A stretch of DNA of 64,000 nucleotides from contig NZ_JANIOA010000019.1 of NCBI RefSeq assembly GCF_025175675.1, positions 1-64,000 on the forward strand, in the 5' to 3' direction. The stretch is from Sedimenticola hydrogenitrophicus. Lineage in GTDB: Bacteria; Pseudomonadota; Gammaproteobacteria; Chromatiales; Chromatiaceae. Every line of letters starts with the position of its first letter. The first letter of the stretch is position 1. The notes under the pieces were generated by a model that made no database searches, was not told the origin of the DNA, and was given only the letters and a program-made list of their open reading frames with translations. Both the position numbers and the translations under genes were made by a program. Shown here piece after piece: positions 45,137 through 53,813 of the stretch.

Positions 45137-46024
45137 TCAGTCGGGCAGGCCGGGCTTAACCAGCGAAGGCTGGGGCGCCGGGGCATGCCGCATCAGAATG
45201 GCGTAGAGTTCACGGACCTCGTCGCCCATTTCAGAGACCGCCCGCTCACACTCCACGGGAGTGAGCCCGGTGATCTGCCAGCTGCCGGGAAGCACCCGCT
45301 CCAGCTCCACTCCCGGCTCGCTGTCCCACACCAGGGAATCGGCAAGGATGTTGGCAATATAGACAAGCGTGCACTCGATGAGATCGGTGGTCGCCTGTTC
45401 CGGCAGATGGTGCCAACGGATCGCCGAGCAGATGGGCGCCGGCAGTCGCCAGTCGCAGGCCAGTTCGTAACCCACATCGCCATGGGTAAATCCGAACACC
45501 TCCCGCTCCGCGGCGACAATCAGATCATCACGCCCCTTGCTGATGAGCAGAATATCCCGCGACGCTACCGGCAGTTGCTGAAAAAGAACCAGACGACCAA
45601 TATCATGCAGCACCCCCATGACAAACAGTCTGTCCGGGTGCAGCACCCGACAGGACCTGGCCAGGCGCCTGGCCAACACGCCACATGTCAATGAACTGTG
45701 CCAGAACCGCTCCATGTCGATAAGATTGGCCGGTACGCCGGTGAACAGCTCGCAGGCGGCCGTCATCAGGGCCAGATCCCGCAGATCCCTGGTGCCGATG
45801 ACGGTAATGGCCCGGGCGATGGTGTCGATCCGTCCGGGAAAACCGTAGAAGGCGCTATTGACAATCTTCAGCAGCCGCGCGGTCAGGCTGGCGTCCTGAC
45901 TGATCACCTGCGCCATTTCCTCTGCGGAACTGGTCGGATCATCGACCAACTGATTGATGCGAACACAGATCTCCGGGAGGGATACGAGATCACCGGCGTT
46001 GCGGATCAGTTGCCGTGGTGTCAT
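45137..46024 (-). CDS. HDOD-domain signalling protein
   Basis: Protein of 295 residues. The ATG at 46024 was chosen because the longer frame runs into a MITE-like repeat and gains only repeat-encoded residues. The HDOD domain spans roughly 10-210: PEICVRINQLVDDPTSSAEE, DASLTARLLKIVNSAFYGFP and FVMGVLHDIGRLVLFQQ. HDOD proteins are regulatory relatives of HD phosphohydrolases linked to c-di-GMP, chemotaxis or stress signalling, usually non-catalytic. The repeat lies directly upstream, so promoter or leader sequences probably come from, or are interrupted by, the element. Confidence 0.87.
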   Translation of the reverse strand: MTPRQLIRNAGDLVSLPEICVRINQLVDDPTSSAEEMAQVISQDASLTARLLKIVNSAFYGFPGRIDTIARAITVIGTRDLRDLALMTAACELFTGVPANLIDMERFWHSSLTCGVLARRLARSCRVLHPDRLFVMGVLHDIGRLVLFQQLPVASRDILLISKGRDDLIVAAEREVFGFTHGDVGYELACDWRLPAPICSAIRWHHLPEQATTDLIECTLVYIANILADSLVWDSEPGVELERVLPGSWQITGLTPVECERAVSEMGDEVRELYAILMRHAPAPQPSLVKPGLPD

Positions 46025-46045
46025 GGAGTGCAGTATGGTTATTAA

Positions 46046-46256
46046 GGGCTCGCGCAAAAATAAGTTCCGGTATTCGGTCGCCACTGCCCCCCGCCGCCGG
46101 CGTTACGCTTTTTGGCAAGGGAACAGGTTTGTCCATGGATGGACTTATGCCGCGAAGGCCATGGATGGCCGGGAGCGGCCATTGCCTGCAAAGTGTGCCT
46201 TGCCGGCGTGGCCCAGTGACGCCCTCGGTACTACGGAATTATTCTTGCGCGGGCCC
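46046..46256. mobile_element. MITE-like element, long copy (with 3-bp target duplication)
   Basis: 211-bp non-coding element with terminal inverted repeats GGGCTCGCGCAAAAATAA at the left and, on the opposite strand, GGGCCCGCGCAAGAATAA at the right. TAA is duplicated on both sides (46043-46045 and 46257-46259). It is nearly identical, in opposite orientation, to the element at 63121-63279 except for about 52 bp of extra central sequence. It encodes no transposase. A 3-bp TNA-type duplication resembles that of some IS5-group elements, so mobilisation by such a transposase is an inference. Confidence 0.8.
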
Positions 46257-46331
46257 TAAGTTGTATGAACAATGGTCGATAACTTAATTTCAACTATATA
46301 ACAAAAACATAAAAACACGAGGCTTTACTCG

Positions 46332-47015
46332 ATGGCGAAGACAAAAATTGTCACCACGGATGATATCCTGATCATGCTCTGCAAGTCGGTCACTTCGGTA
46401 CTCACCACCGCCACGCAAAACGAGATCAACTACTCGGCCATGGTACAGAAGATCAACCGCACCTGCCTGAAACCGGACATCGGCTGTTTTGTCCTGTTCG
46501 ATGGCGGCTTCTCCGGACTGGTGGTGATCAATTTTACTGCCGCCGCCGCCCTTGAGCTCTATCAGGCTTACCTCTCGAACATGGGCATACCCCGCGAGGA
46601 GTTGGCGGTCAGCCACACTTCGGATGAGGTCGGCAACGTGCTGGGCGAACTCATGAACCAGATGATCGGCGATTTCATCAGCAATGTGGGCAAACAGTTG
46701 CTGACGCCGATCAATCAGAATCAGCCCAAGATGCTGACCATCAACAAGGAAGTGCTGCTCTCCATCAACACCAATCTGGACCGGCCTCAGGCGCGCCGGG
46801 TCACCTTTACCACCCAGCGCAACAATATTTTTTATCTTGAGCTTGCCATGGATAAAACCGAGTTTATCCAGCTGCATGAATTCGAGCAGCTGGGCGATGT
46901 AGATCCCGACGACATCCTGGAAGGCGAGGCGAATAAAAGGGCCGCCGCCGCCCGGGCCGGTTCCGGTGATGATCGAAACGACTCGGACAGCCTGCTGGAT
47001 GAACTGGGGATATAG
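46332..47015 (+). CDS. DUF3334-type protein
   Basis: Protein of 227 residues. Sequences such as TTDDILIMLCKSVTSVLTTA, CLKPDIGCFVLFDGGFSGLV, DEVGNVLGELMNQMIGDFI and NNIFYLELAMD fit the DUF3334 family as I remember it, and the layout is reminiscent of CheC/CheX-type folds with an E-x-x-N-x-x-x-like helix (DEVGNVLGE). That would suggest a chemotaxis-like or signalling phosphatase, but this is inference. The C-terminus is polar and acidic. It starts about 75 nt after the MITE-like element. Confidence 0.75.
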   Translation: MAKTKIVTTDDILIMLCKSVTSVLTTATQNEINYSAMVQKINRTCLKPDIGCFVLFDGGFSGLVVINFTAAAALELYQAYLSNMGIPREELAVSHTSDEVGNVLGELMNQMIGDFISNVGKQLLTPINQNQPKMLTINKEVLLSINTNLDRPQARRVTFTTQRNNIFYLELAMDKTEFIQLHEFEQLGDVDPDDILEGEANKRAAAARAGSGDDRNDSDSLLDELGI

Positions 47016-47094
47016 TATCCTGTCAAGATCAGTTTGACCGGTTCCTGGCCCTGCCCTTCACCCATAAGCGGGTCGGGCCGCATCCAGGCATCGT

Positions 47095-47204
47095 GCACCT
47101 GCTTCCGCATCCGAAGATGGGTACGGCACGCCCGACCGCTGCGAATAGCCGTCAACAAGGGTGCTGCGCCTCCACCCATCCTCGCGTGTTCAATGGCTTT
47201 TGTG
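47095..47204. repeat. Intergenic repeat shared with 50924-51037
   Basis: About 110 bp strongly similar to the right part of the palindromic element at 50.9-51.0 kb: both share GCATCCGAAGATGGGT, AGCCGTCAACAAGGGTGC and GCGCCTCCACCCATCCT in the same order and orientation. This copy lacks the left GTAGGATGGGTGGAG arm and appears truncated. It lies between the convergent DUF3334-type gene and the unknown gene at 47.2 kb. Confidence 0.65.
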
Positions 47205-47245
47205 AGGGTAACAGGTAGTCCTGGCCCCGGACAACGCGGCCGCTT

Positions 47246-47917
47246 TCAGAGGGTGGCCGCCAGTTCATTGGCACTCGCCAGCACGAACTCCAGGTAGGCA
47301 AGGCGCTTGACTGAAACATCGATTTTGTCCCGCAGATCCTCGCCGGGATCATCGATTATATAGAGCAGGTCCTCGTGAAAAAACACCTCGAAGCTGTCCA
47401 GATAGCGGACCTCCTTGTTTTTGTCCAGCACCAGGTTATCCAGACCGTATAGATCTATCACCTTCTGCTGTTCACGACGGATCTCCTTGGCTGTCTGAAT
47501 GAACAGCCCAAGTTGCAGCCTCGCCTTGTGCAGCTTCGCCATCAATGGGATAGCGTCGTCGGCGATGGCCGGATTGGCCAGATTGAACCAGGGGGTGAAA
47601 GCTTGCGCCAGCACCAGCATATTCTCCTCGCCATCGATGCGGGTGCGCACAAAAATGGCCTCGGGGATAATATCGTGCAGCTTTTTTTTCAGCATCCCAT
47701 AGTCACGCCGATAGATCATCACTTCGAGGGAATGGCAGGTCAGGGTGTGGCGTTTTATCACCATATCGAAGGTGCGATTCTTCTCCCGCTCAAAGTGATA
47801 ACCGGCCGTTTGCCAGACGTCACAGTGTGCCCCCTGGGTCGAAATCAAGGTGACCCGCAGGTTCTCGGTATCAAGACAACCAATCTCCGCCGGAATACGT
47901 GCATCTTCTTTCGCCAT
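47246..47917 (-). CDS. Conserved-looking hypothetical protein, kinase-like C-terminal motif
   Basis: Protein of 223 residues with no signal peptide or membrane segment. The segment YGLDNLVLDKNKEVRYLDSF, followed by VFFHEDLLYIIDD (about 160-193), loosely recalls the N-x-x-L-D and D-S-F/D-F-G pieces of sugar- or LPS-kinase-like folds, but a full set of kinase motifs is not visible. A Cys/His pair (TLTCHSLEV) occurs near 60. It is convergent with the DUF3334-type gene. I do not recognise a family. Confidence 0.6.
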   Translation of the reverse strand: MAKEDARIPAEIGCLDTENLRVTLISTQGAHCDVWQTAGYHFEREKNRTFDMVIKRHTLTCHSLEVMIYRRDYGMLKKKLHDIIPEAIFVRTRIDGEENMLVLAQAFTPWFNLANPAIADDAIPLMAKLHKARLQLGLFIQTAKEIRREQQKVIDLYGLDNLVLDKNKEVRYLDSFEVFFHEDLLYIIDDPGEDLRDKIDVSVKRLAYLEFVLASANELAATL

Positions 47918-48000
47918 CGACTACCGCCCTTAATCAGGAATACCACTTAATTCAACGTTGTCAGATCGATTCGGGTCGGCTTCCTCAGTGCTTTCGGGTG

Positions 48001-48085
48001 GGGGGATTCCAAGACTGTCGGTGGCAGGGATGCCACCGCCGAGCCCCCAGGGATGGGTTTACGGCGTGTCTTGGGATCCTTCCAC
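48001..48085. repeat. Palindromic intergenic repeat
   Basis: Near-palindromic element with outer arms GATTCCAAGAC (48005-48015) / GTCTTGGGATC (48068-48078) and an inner perfect stem CGGTGGC / GCCACCG. It lies in the 210-nt gap between the divergent unknown gene (47.2 kb) and the MocR gene's 3' end. It is probably a REP-like repeat. Confidence 0.5.
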
Positions 48086-48127
48086 ACGGAAGCTCTCCGC
48101 ACAGCGCTGGACTCTGACAAAATAGCA

Positions 48128-49555
48128 TCAAACAGTATCACAAATAAAATTAATAGTATTCGCTATCTTCTTGAATATTTTAGTATATTTTTCACGATCA
48201 TTAATACACGAATAGTTGATCCTGAGAAAATGGTCGAACTGTCCCCGGGTCCCAAACAGTGACCCCGGGGTGGCATTGATCCCCTGCTGCATCAACTCGC
48301 TATAGAGCCGGGTCGAATTGACCGCCGCCGGCAACTCGACCCAGCAGTGGAATCCGCCAAGGGGCATATTTACATGGGTCGGATCGGGGAAAAAGCGGTT
48401 AATCGCCTCCAGGGTGAAATCCCGTCGCTCCCGGTAACAGCGGGTGACCGTCCTGATATGCCGGCCGAAACGGCTGCCGGAGAGGAACTCCGCGGCGGCG
48501 GCCTGGATCTGACCGCGACAGGCCATGGTCGTCACATATTTTCGATAACAGAGCTGTTCGCTGTAACGCCCGGCGGCAACCCAACCCAACCTGAGATCGG
48601 AATCCAGGCTTTTCGACAAGGATGAACAGAGCAGCACCCGCCCCTGGGTATCCCAGGAGCGCACCGTGCGCGGCCGCCCCTTCTCATAACTCAGGTCGCC
48701 GAAGACGTCGTCCTCAATTATTGGCAGATCATACCGCTCGGCCAGCGACAACAGCCGCCTCGCCCCGTTTTCGGGCATCACATGCCCCTGCGGGTTGCTG
48801 AACAGCGGGTTGACCAGGATCACCCGTACCGGCCAGCGCTCCAGCGCCTTGGACAGCAGGTCCAGATTGATGCCGTGCAGCGGATCGGAGGGAATCTCCA
48901 GGATTCGCATCCCCAGCACCTCCAGGCACTGCAGGGTGCCATAGAAGCCGGGCGACTCGACCGCCACGATATCGCCCGCGGCGGCCACGGTCTGCAGCGC
49001 CAGGCTCAGTGCCTCCTGACAGCCGTTGGTGATGACAATCTCCTCCGCGTCGACAAGTGCCCCCGATCGCGCCATGTGGCGCACCAACTGCCGGCGCAGC
49101 CCCGCATGGCCGGGCGGTACCTCATACTGCGTGAGTCGCACCTCCTCTCGGCGGGCAATCCGCTGCTGGCGATTGTAGATTCGCCGAAAGGACTGGAGCG
49201 CCGGGAATTCCCCACTCGGATGGGCACTGCCCAGCGGCGCCAGCAGGCTGGAACCGGCGGAACGGACCACCGAAAACGCCAGGTGATCCAGGCCCGGGGT
49301 CGACGGCATCAGTTCATCGATGGCGGTGGCCGACTCCGTTCTGACAGGGGGGCAGAGGACATAGAAACCGGACCGATCCCGGGGCGCGATCAGCCCCCTC
49401 TCGGCCAGCCGGTCATAGGCCTGGATCACCGTGTTACGGCTGACCGAGCGCTGCAGCGCCAGTTCGCGGATCGACGGCAGTGTCTGCCCCGGTCTGAGCA
49501 CACCCGTCTCTATCTGATCCGCTATCTGGGTCATGAGACGCCGGTAGAGGTACAT
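48128..49555 (-). CDS. MocR-type transcriptional regulator (GntR winged helix fused to aminotransferase)
   Basis: Protein of 475 residues. The winged-helix domain occupies residues 1-68 (TLPSIRELALQRSVSRNTVIQAYDRL). A fold-type I aminotransferase domain follows (about 115-475), with the PLP Lys315 in SSLSKSLDSDLRLGW, Asn249 (VNP) and Asp282 (IEDDVFGD). MocR proteins sense amino acids or PLP-linked metabolites and usually control a divergent gene, here the EamA transporter at 49.9 kb. GGGGGG lies just upstream of the ATG. Confidence 0.9.
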   Translation of the reverse strand: MYLYRRLMTQIADQIETGVLRPGQTLPSIRELALQRSVSRNTVIQAYDRLAERGLIAPRDRSGFYVLCPPVRTESATAIDELMPSTPGLDHLAFSVVRSAGSSLLAPLGSAHPSGEFPALQSFRRIYNRQQRIARREEVRLTQYEVPPGHAGLRRQLVRHMARSGALVDAEEIVITNGCQEALSLALQTVAAAGDIVAVESPGFYGTLQCLEVLGMRILEIPSDPLHGINLDLLSKALERWPVRVILVNPLFSNPQGHVMPENGARRLLSLAERYDLPIIEDDVFGDLSYEKGRPRTVRSWDTQGRVLLCSSLSKSLDSDLRLGWVAAGRYSEQLCYRKYVTTMACRGQIQAAAAEFLSGSRFGRHIRTVTRCYRERRDFTLEAINRFFPDPTHVNMPLGGFHCWVELPAAVNSTRLYSELMQQGINATPGSLFGTRGQFDHFLRINYSCINDREKYTKIFKKIANTINFICDTV

Positions 49556-49593
49556 CGGCCCCCCGGGCGAGAATTAATCGGTCCTTCAGGATA

Positions 49594-49644
49594 GGTACAA
49601 ATAATTCAACACGCAAATTATTTATCTTATGGCAAATCTGTACC
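49594..49644. promoter_or_regulatory. Candidate operator in the MocR-EamA divergent region
   Basis: GGTACA (49594-49599) and TGTACC (49639-49644) form an inverted pair 45 bp apart (about four helical turns), 39-89 bp upstream of the MocR start codon. Widely spaced half-sites are common for MocR regulators, but this assignment rests only on the symmetry. Confidence 0.25.
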
Positions 49645-49716
49645 CACTGTTTTTGGCCCGATCTGCCCCTATAACCACCGTTACGGGCCCTATATATTCA
49701 TGCCTGACTTAAGGGC

Positions 49717-49867
49717 CGCGAAAAAAATAAATTATCCCATCTCGCTTCGCCCTCGGCCTGCTCACGGCGTTGTGCAAAGGGTTACATAGGCCCGCTATGC
49801 GCCCCTTTGCACGCCTTGTGAGCAAACCGATGGCTGTGCGATCTTGGAATACTTTATTTTTACCGCG
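49717..49867. repeat. Large imperfect palindromic element
   Basis: About 151 bp with long imperfect arms. CGCGAAAAAAATAAATTAT at the left pairs with CGCGGTAAAAATAAAGTAT on the opposite strand at the right. Nearer the centre, TGCTCACGGCG and GCAAAGGG pair with CGCCTTGTGAGCA-like and CCCTTTGC sequences. It occupies most of the divergent region between the MocR and EamA genes and ends about 20 nt before the EamA start, so it must include or displace the promoter. Confidence 0.55.
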
Positions 49868-49888
49868 ACCCTAACCTGGAAGCCGACT

Positions 49889-50803
49889 ATGCCCTCACCC
49901 CAACTGCTGCGCTGGATCCCTATTCTGTTTGTCCTGTTGTGGGCCACCGGGTTTATCGGCGCCAAGTATGCGCTGCCCTTCGCCGAACCCTTTACGGTGC
50001 TCGCCATCCGCATGTACATCACCCTGGGGGTGTTCCTGATCCTGATCCGCCTCTACCGGCCGCAATGGCCCACGCGCCAAGGGGCGCTGCACTCCATGCT
50101 GGTGGGGTCGCTGGTCCACGCCGCCTACCTCGGCGGTGTGTTTGCCGCGATCAACGCCGGCATGGCGGCCGGGATGGCCTCGCTGCTGGTGGGGCTGCAG
50201 CCGATACTGACCGCCCTGATCGCCTGGCTCTGGATGGGTGCCCGTATCAGCGGCAAACAGCTCACCGGGCTGCTGCTGGGCATCCTCGGTGTGGCCATGG
50301 TATTGCTGCTGGGAAAGGCCAACAGTCATACCCTGCAGTTCAGTTACCTCTCCCTGTTGTTTGCCCTGATGGCGCTGTGTGGCATCACCTTCGGCACCCT
50401 GTTGCAGAAACGTTACTGCGCCAGGATCGATCTCCTGACCGGTACCTTTTATCAGTATCTGGCCAACGCCCTCATCATGAGCCTGCTGGCACTGCTGTTT
50501 GAAACCCGGGAGATCGACTGGCAACCGCAGTTCGTCGCGGCGCTGCTATGGCTGGTTTTCGGCCTTTCGCTCAGCGCCATCCTGCTGCTGATGCTGATGA
50601 TCCGGGAGGGTGAGGCCACCAAGGTGGCGGCCTATTTCTACCTGACGCCCCCGGTGACGGCCCTGATCGCCTGGATCCTGTTCGATGAACGGCTTACCGT
50701 CTGGGGTATCGCCGGGATCAGCCTGACCGCCTACGGGGTCTTTCTGGTGATCCGCAATCAGGGCAGGACGCCCGTGAAAGCCACAAAAGCCGGGGAGCGG
50801 TAG
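49889..50803 (+). CDS. EamA-family (DMT) transporter, MocR-linked
   Basis: Inner-membrane protein of 304 residues with about ten helices in two EamA repeats (WIPILFVLLWATGFIGAKYA at the start, LSAILLLMLMIREGEATKVA and YFYLTPPVTALIAWILFDE in the second half). The ATG at 49889 follows GGAAG at 6 nt. It is divergent from the MocR regulator, which suggests amino-acid or related-metabolite export under MocR control. It is distinct from the EamA gene at 43.5 kb. Confidence 0.9.
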   Translation: MPSPQLLRWIPILFVLLWATGFIGAKYALPFAEPFTVLAIRMYITLGVFLILIRLYRPQWPTRQGALHSMLVGSLVHAAYLGGVFAAINAGMAAGMASLLVGLQPILTALIAWLWMGARISGKQLTGLLLGILGVAMVLLLGKANSHTLQFSYLSLLFALMALCGITFGTLLQKRYCARIDLLTGTFYQYLANALIMSLLALLFETREIDWQPQFVAALLWLVFGLSLSAILLLMLMIREGEATKVAAYFYLTPPVTALIAWILFDERLTVWGIAGISLTAYGVFLVIRNQGRTPVKATKAGER

Positions 50804-50858
50804 TACGAGGGCTAGCGCTGCCCTTTATCCACATAGGTGGGCAGGACTGCATCCGGGC

Positions 50859-51037
50859 GTAGGATGGGTGGAGCACTCCCATGAACTCTCCGCCGGCTCC
50901 CACTCCGGCGCGCAACCCATCGCGCACCTGTATCCGCATCCGAAGATGGGTTACGGCGCGCCCAACCGCCGCGAACAGCCGTCAACAAGGGTGCCGCGCC
51001 TCCACCCATCCTACACGCGTGTTCATCGGTATTTGTG
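50859..51037. repeat. Palindromic intergenic repeat with perfect 15-bp ends
   Basis: A perfect 15-bp inverted repeat, GTAGGATGGGTGGAG (50859-50873) / CTCCACCCATCCTAC (51000-51014), bounds about 156 bp. The right portion (50924-51037) is repeated at 47095-47204. It sits between the EamA gene and the convergent ppk2 gene. Its ends resemble those of the element near 34.3 kb (GTAGGATGCCGG), suggesting a wider repeat family. Confidence 0.7.
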
Positions 51038-51095
51038 GGAAAGGGTAGGACTGGGCGGGTCCGCGCTTGTCGACTGTTCGGTTCGCTGTTTCTCG

Positions 51096-51974
51096 TCAGG
51101 GATAGATCTCCGGCACGAAGGTCTGGTCCGACATTGGCGGACGCACATAACCCAGACTCTCCTTGCGTTCCGGCAGGACGATCTCACGCGGCGTCAGGTC
51201 CTCAAAAGGGATCATACTCAGCAGATGGGCAATACAGTTGAGCCGGGCATGCTTCTTGATATCGGACTTGACCACGTACCAGGGCGCCTGCTTGATGTCG
51301 GTATGGGCGAACATCATATCCTTGGCGCGGGAGTACTCCACCCAGCGGGAGCGCGACTCCAGATCCATCGGGCTCAGTTTCCAGCGTTTGTGCGGCTCTT
51401 CCAGACGGCTCTGGAAACGCCGCTCCTGCTCCTCGTCCGATACCGAGAACCAGTACTTGATCAGGATAATGCCGGAGCGCACCAGCATGCGCTCGAACTC
51501 GGGACAGGAGCGGAGAAATTCGCTGTACTCCTCGTTGTCGCAGAATCCCATCACCCGCTCGACACCCGCGCGGTTGTACCAGCTGCGATCGAGCAGCACC
51601 ATCTCGCCACCGGCGGGCAGATGGGCGGCATAGCGCTGGAAATACCACTGGGTGGTCTCCCGCTCGGTCGGTGCCGGCAGCGCCACCACCCGGCAGACGC
51701 GCGGGTTGAGGTGTTGGGTGATGCGCTTGATCACCCCGCCCTTTCCGGCCGCGTCTCGGCCCTCGAAGATGACCACCACCTTGAGTTTCTCCTGGGCGAT
51801 CCAGGCCTGCAGTTTGACCAGTTCCAGCTGCAGTCGGAACAGCTCCTCCTCATACACCGAATTCTTGATTTTCCGGATCGGCGCATCGGCCACTTCATCC
51901 AGTGACTCTTCCACGTAGGGAATTCGCTCCTTGCCGCGCCCGCTCCTGTTGTTCGATTTCTTTTTATTGCCCAT
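51096..51974 (-). CDS. ppk2: Polyphosphate kinase 2
   Basis: Protein of 292 residues. The ATG at 51974 follows AGGGGG and gives MGNKKKSNN; longer frames lack support. Walker A FEGRDAAGKGGVIKRI, the lid-region LLDRSWYNRAGVERVMGFC and YWFSVSDEEQERRF identify a class I PPK2, which uses polyphosphate to phosphorylate nucleoside diphosphates (or the reverse). It is cytoplasmic. It is probably in one minus-strand run with arfB, whose stop lies 118 nt upstream. Confidence 0.93.
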   Translation of the reverse strand: MGNKKKSNNRSGRGKERIPYVEESLDEVADAPIRKIKNSVYEEELFRLQLELVKLQAWIAQEKLKVVVIFEGRDAAGKGGVIKRITQHLNPRVCRVVALPAPTERETTQWYFQRYAAHLPAGGEMVLLDRSWYNRAGVERVMGFCDNEEYSEFLRSCPEFERMLVRSGIILIKYWFSVSDEEQERRFQSRLEEPHKRWKLSPMDLESRSRWVEYSRAKDMMFAHTDIKQAPWYVVKSDIKKHARLNCIAHLLSMIPFEDLTPREIVLPERKESLGYVRPPMSDQTFVPEIYP

Positions 51975-52091
51975 CCGTCCCCCTGATGCTTTATCTCTCG
52001 GCTGAGCTTGCATGATGCCCCGAACCGGACCGCCACAACAACCGTCAATGGCCAGGGCTTGCGCTAAATCAACCCGTGCCGGCAAATCGCC

Positions 52092-52505
52092 TCACTCATC
52101 CACCCGCCCGCGCAGCGCCTTGATCCTGCCCCGTTTATCCTTGCTCTCCAGGCGCCTTTTCTGCGAACTGCGGGTGGGCCGGGTCGGTTTACGCGGTTTC
52201 TGTATCCGCGTCGCCGACAGGATCAGCTCTCTGAGACGCGACAGCGCCTCCTCGCGGTTTTTCTCCTGGCTGCGGAAACGCTGTGCCTTGATGATCACCA
52301 CCCCCTCCTTGGAGATGCGCTGATCCTTGAAGTGCAGCAGCCGCTCCTTGTAGAAGGGTGGCAGGGAGGAGGCATTGATATCGAAACGCAGATGAACGGC
52401 GGTGGATACCTTGTTGACGTTCTGGCCGCCCGCGCCCTGGGCACGGATGGCGCTGAATTCAATCTCGTTCTCGGAGATGGTTATGCTATTGATGATATGC
52501 AGCAT
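52092..52505 (-). CDS. arfB: Alternative ribosome-rescue factor (peptidyl-tRNA hydrolase)
   Basis: Protein of 137 residues. The catalytic GGQ loop lies in RAQGAGGQNVNKVSTAVHLR, and the basic C-terminal tail (KPRKPTRPTRSSQKRRLESK) is the mRNA-channel-inserting helix of ArfB/YaeJ. It releases peptides from ribosomes stalled on mRNA without a stop codon. Length matches E. coli ArfB. The SpmAB-like gene ends 9 nt upstream of its start. Confidence 0.94.
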   Translation of the reverse strand: MLHIINSITISENEIEFSAIRAQGAGGQNVNKVSTAVHLRFDINASSLPPFYKERLLHFKDQRISKEGVVIIKAQRFRSQEKNREEALSRLRELILSATRIQKPRKPTRPTRSSQKRRLESKDKRGRIKALRGRVDE

Positions 52506-52514
52506 GGGATCAGT

Positions 52515-53813
52515 TTAGCCATAGAGAAACGACACCGCCACCACCGCCGCGATCACCCCTACGATATCCGCCGTCAGACCGGCCGCCAGGGCATGGCGGA
52601 TGCGTCTCACCTGGACCGCACCGAAGTAGACGGCCAGCACATAGAAGGTGGTCTCGGTCGAACCCTGCAGGGTGGAAACCAGGTAGCCGATGTAGCTGTC
52701 CGGTCCGATGGCGGGGTCGTTGATGATCGAGGCCATCACCCCGTAGGCACCCGATCCGGAGAGCGGCCGCAACAGTGCCATCGGCAGCGCCTCGGCGGGC
52801 AGTCCGAACAGGCTGGTGAGCTGGCCGATCTGCCCCACCAGCCACTCCATGGCGCCGCTGGCCCGGAACATGCCGACCGCCACCAGAATGGCCACCAGAT
52901 AAGGGATAATCTTTAACGCCACCTGGAAGCCGTCCTTCGCCCCCTCGACAAAACTTTCGTAGATCGGCACCTTGCGCAGCACACCGAACAGCAGGAAACC
53001 GAGCATCAACCCCGGCAGGATCCAGGGCGAGACGACCTGGCCATAGAGTACCGTCAGCGGTATCAGCAGCAGAAAACCGATCAGTGCGGTCAGGGAGACC
53101 CAGGTCGGGTAACCGCTGCCCTCATCCTCCGCCAGCGCAATGTCTGGCTGCGCGTTGTCCTGCCCGGCTTCATCCGGATCTGCCGCTTGCCGCGCTACCG
53201 CTTCCCGGGTTAGCGGAAAAAACCGCCGATAGCCTTTAACCGCCAGTATCGCGGCCAGGGTCGAGCAGAGTGTGGCGAACAGGGTGGTCGGCAGAATACC
53301 GGCCGGGTCGGCAGAACCGGCCGAGGCCCGCAGGGCGATTACGCCGGTGGGCAGCAGGGTAATGCTTGAGGTGTTGATGGCGAGGAACAGCACCATCGAA
53401 TCAGTTGCACTCCCCTTGCAAGGGTTCAGGCGGTCAAGCTCCTGCATCGCCTTGATGCCGAATGGCGTGGCGGCATTCCCCAGCCCCAGCATGTTCGCCG
53501 ACATGTTCAGTATCATCGCCCCCATGGCGGGGTGATCTGCCGGCACATCGGGAAACAGCCTGACCATCAACGGCCGGATCAGGCGGGCCAGTATCTTCAG
53601 CAGGCCGCCCTGTTCGGCGATCTTCATCAGGCCGAGGAACAGCGCCATCACGCCCACCAGGCCCAACGCCAGCTCCACCGCGCCGGTGGCCGAATCGATC
53701 ATCGCCCGGGAGAGCGCATCCATAGGAGTGATATCGGCCGCGGGGAGGCTGAACTGCCGCCAGGCAGCGGTCAGAAAGGCTATAAGTACCAGCAGGAAAA
53801 AGACGACATTCAT
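52515..53813 (-). CDS. Nucleoside-recognition / spore-maturation-like membrane protein (SpmA-SpmB fusion)
   Basis: Polytopic inner-membrane protein of 432 residues. The ATG at 53813 (MNVVFFLLVLIAFLTAAWRQ) is taken because it opens directly on the first helix. The first half (NMSANMLGLGNAATPFGIKA) and second half (GSGAYGVMASIINDPAIGPD, then GSTETTFYVLAVYFGAV) correspond to SpmA- and SpmB-type domains carrying the Gate/nucleoside-recognition fold. In non-sporulating bacteria these fused proteins are of unknown transport function. The ribosome-binding site is poor. Confidence 0.87.
   Translation of the reverse strand: MNVVFFLLVLIAFLTAAWRQFSLPAADITPMDALSRAMIDSATGAVELALGLVGVMALFLGLMKIAEQGGLLKILARLIRPLMVRLFPDVPADHPAMGAMILNMSANMLGLGNAATPFGIKAMQELDRLNPCKGSATDSMVLFLAINTSSITLLPTGVIALRASAGSADPAGILPTTLFATLCSTLAAILAVKGYRRFFPLTREAVARQAADPDEAGQDNAQPDIALAEDEGSGYPTWVSLTALIGFLLLIPLTVLYGQVVSPWILPGLMLGFLLFGVLRKVPIYESFVEGAKDGFQVALKIIPYLVAILVAVGMFRASGAMEWLVGQIGQLTSLFGLPAEALPMALLRPLSGSGAYGVMASIINDPAIGPDSYIGYLVSTLQGSTETTFYVLAVYFGAVQVRRIRHALAAGLTADIVGVIAAVVAVSFLYG

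Noticed and set aside
46025-46084. Longer N-terminus for the HDOD protein (MATEYRNLFLREP...)
   Set aside because: The residues are encoded by the end of the MITE-like element. The same peptide opens a chance frame at 63241 at the other copy.
50812-51009. Short minus-strand frames sharing MGGGAAPLLTA at 46.8-47.2 and 50.8-51.0 kb
   Set aside because: Both lie in copies of the same intergenic repeat; the similarity reflects the repeat, not a protein family.
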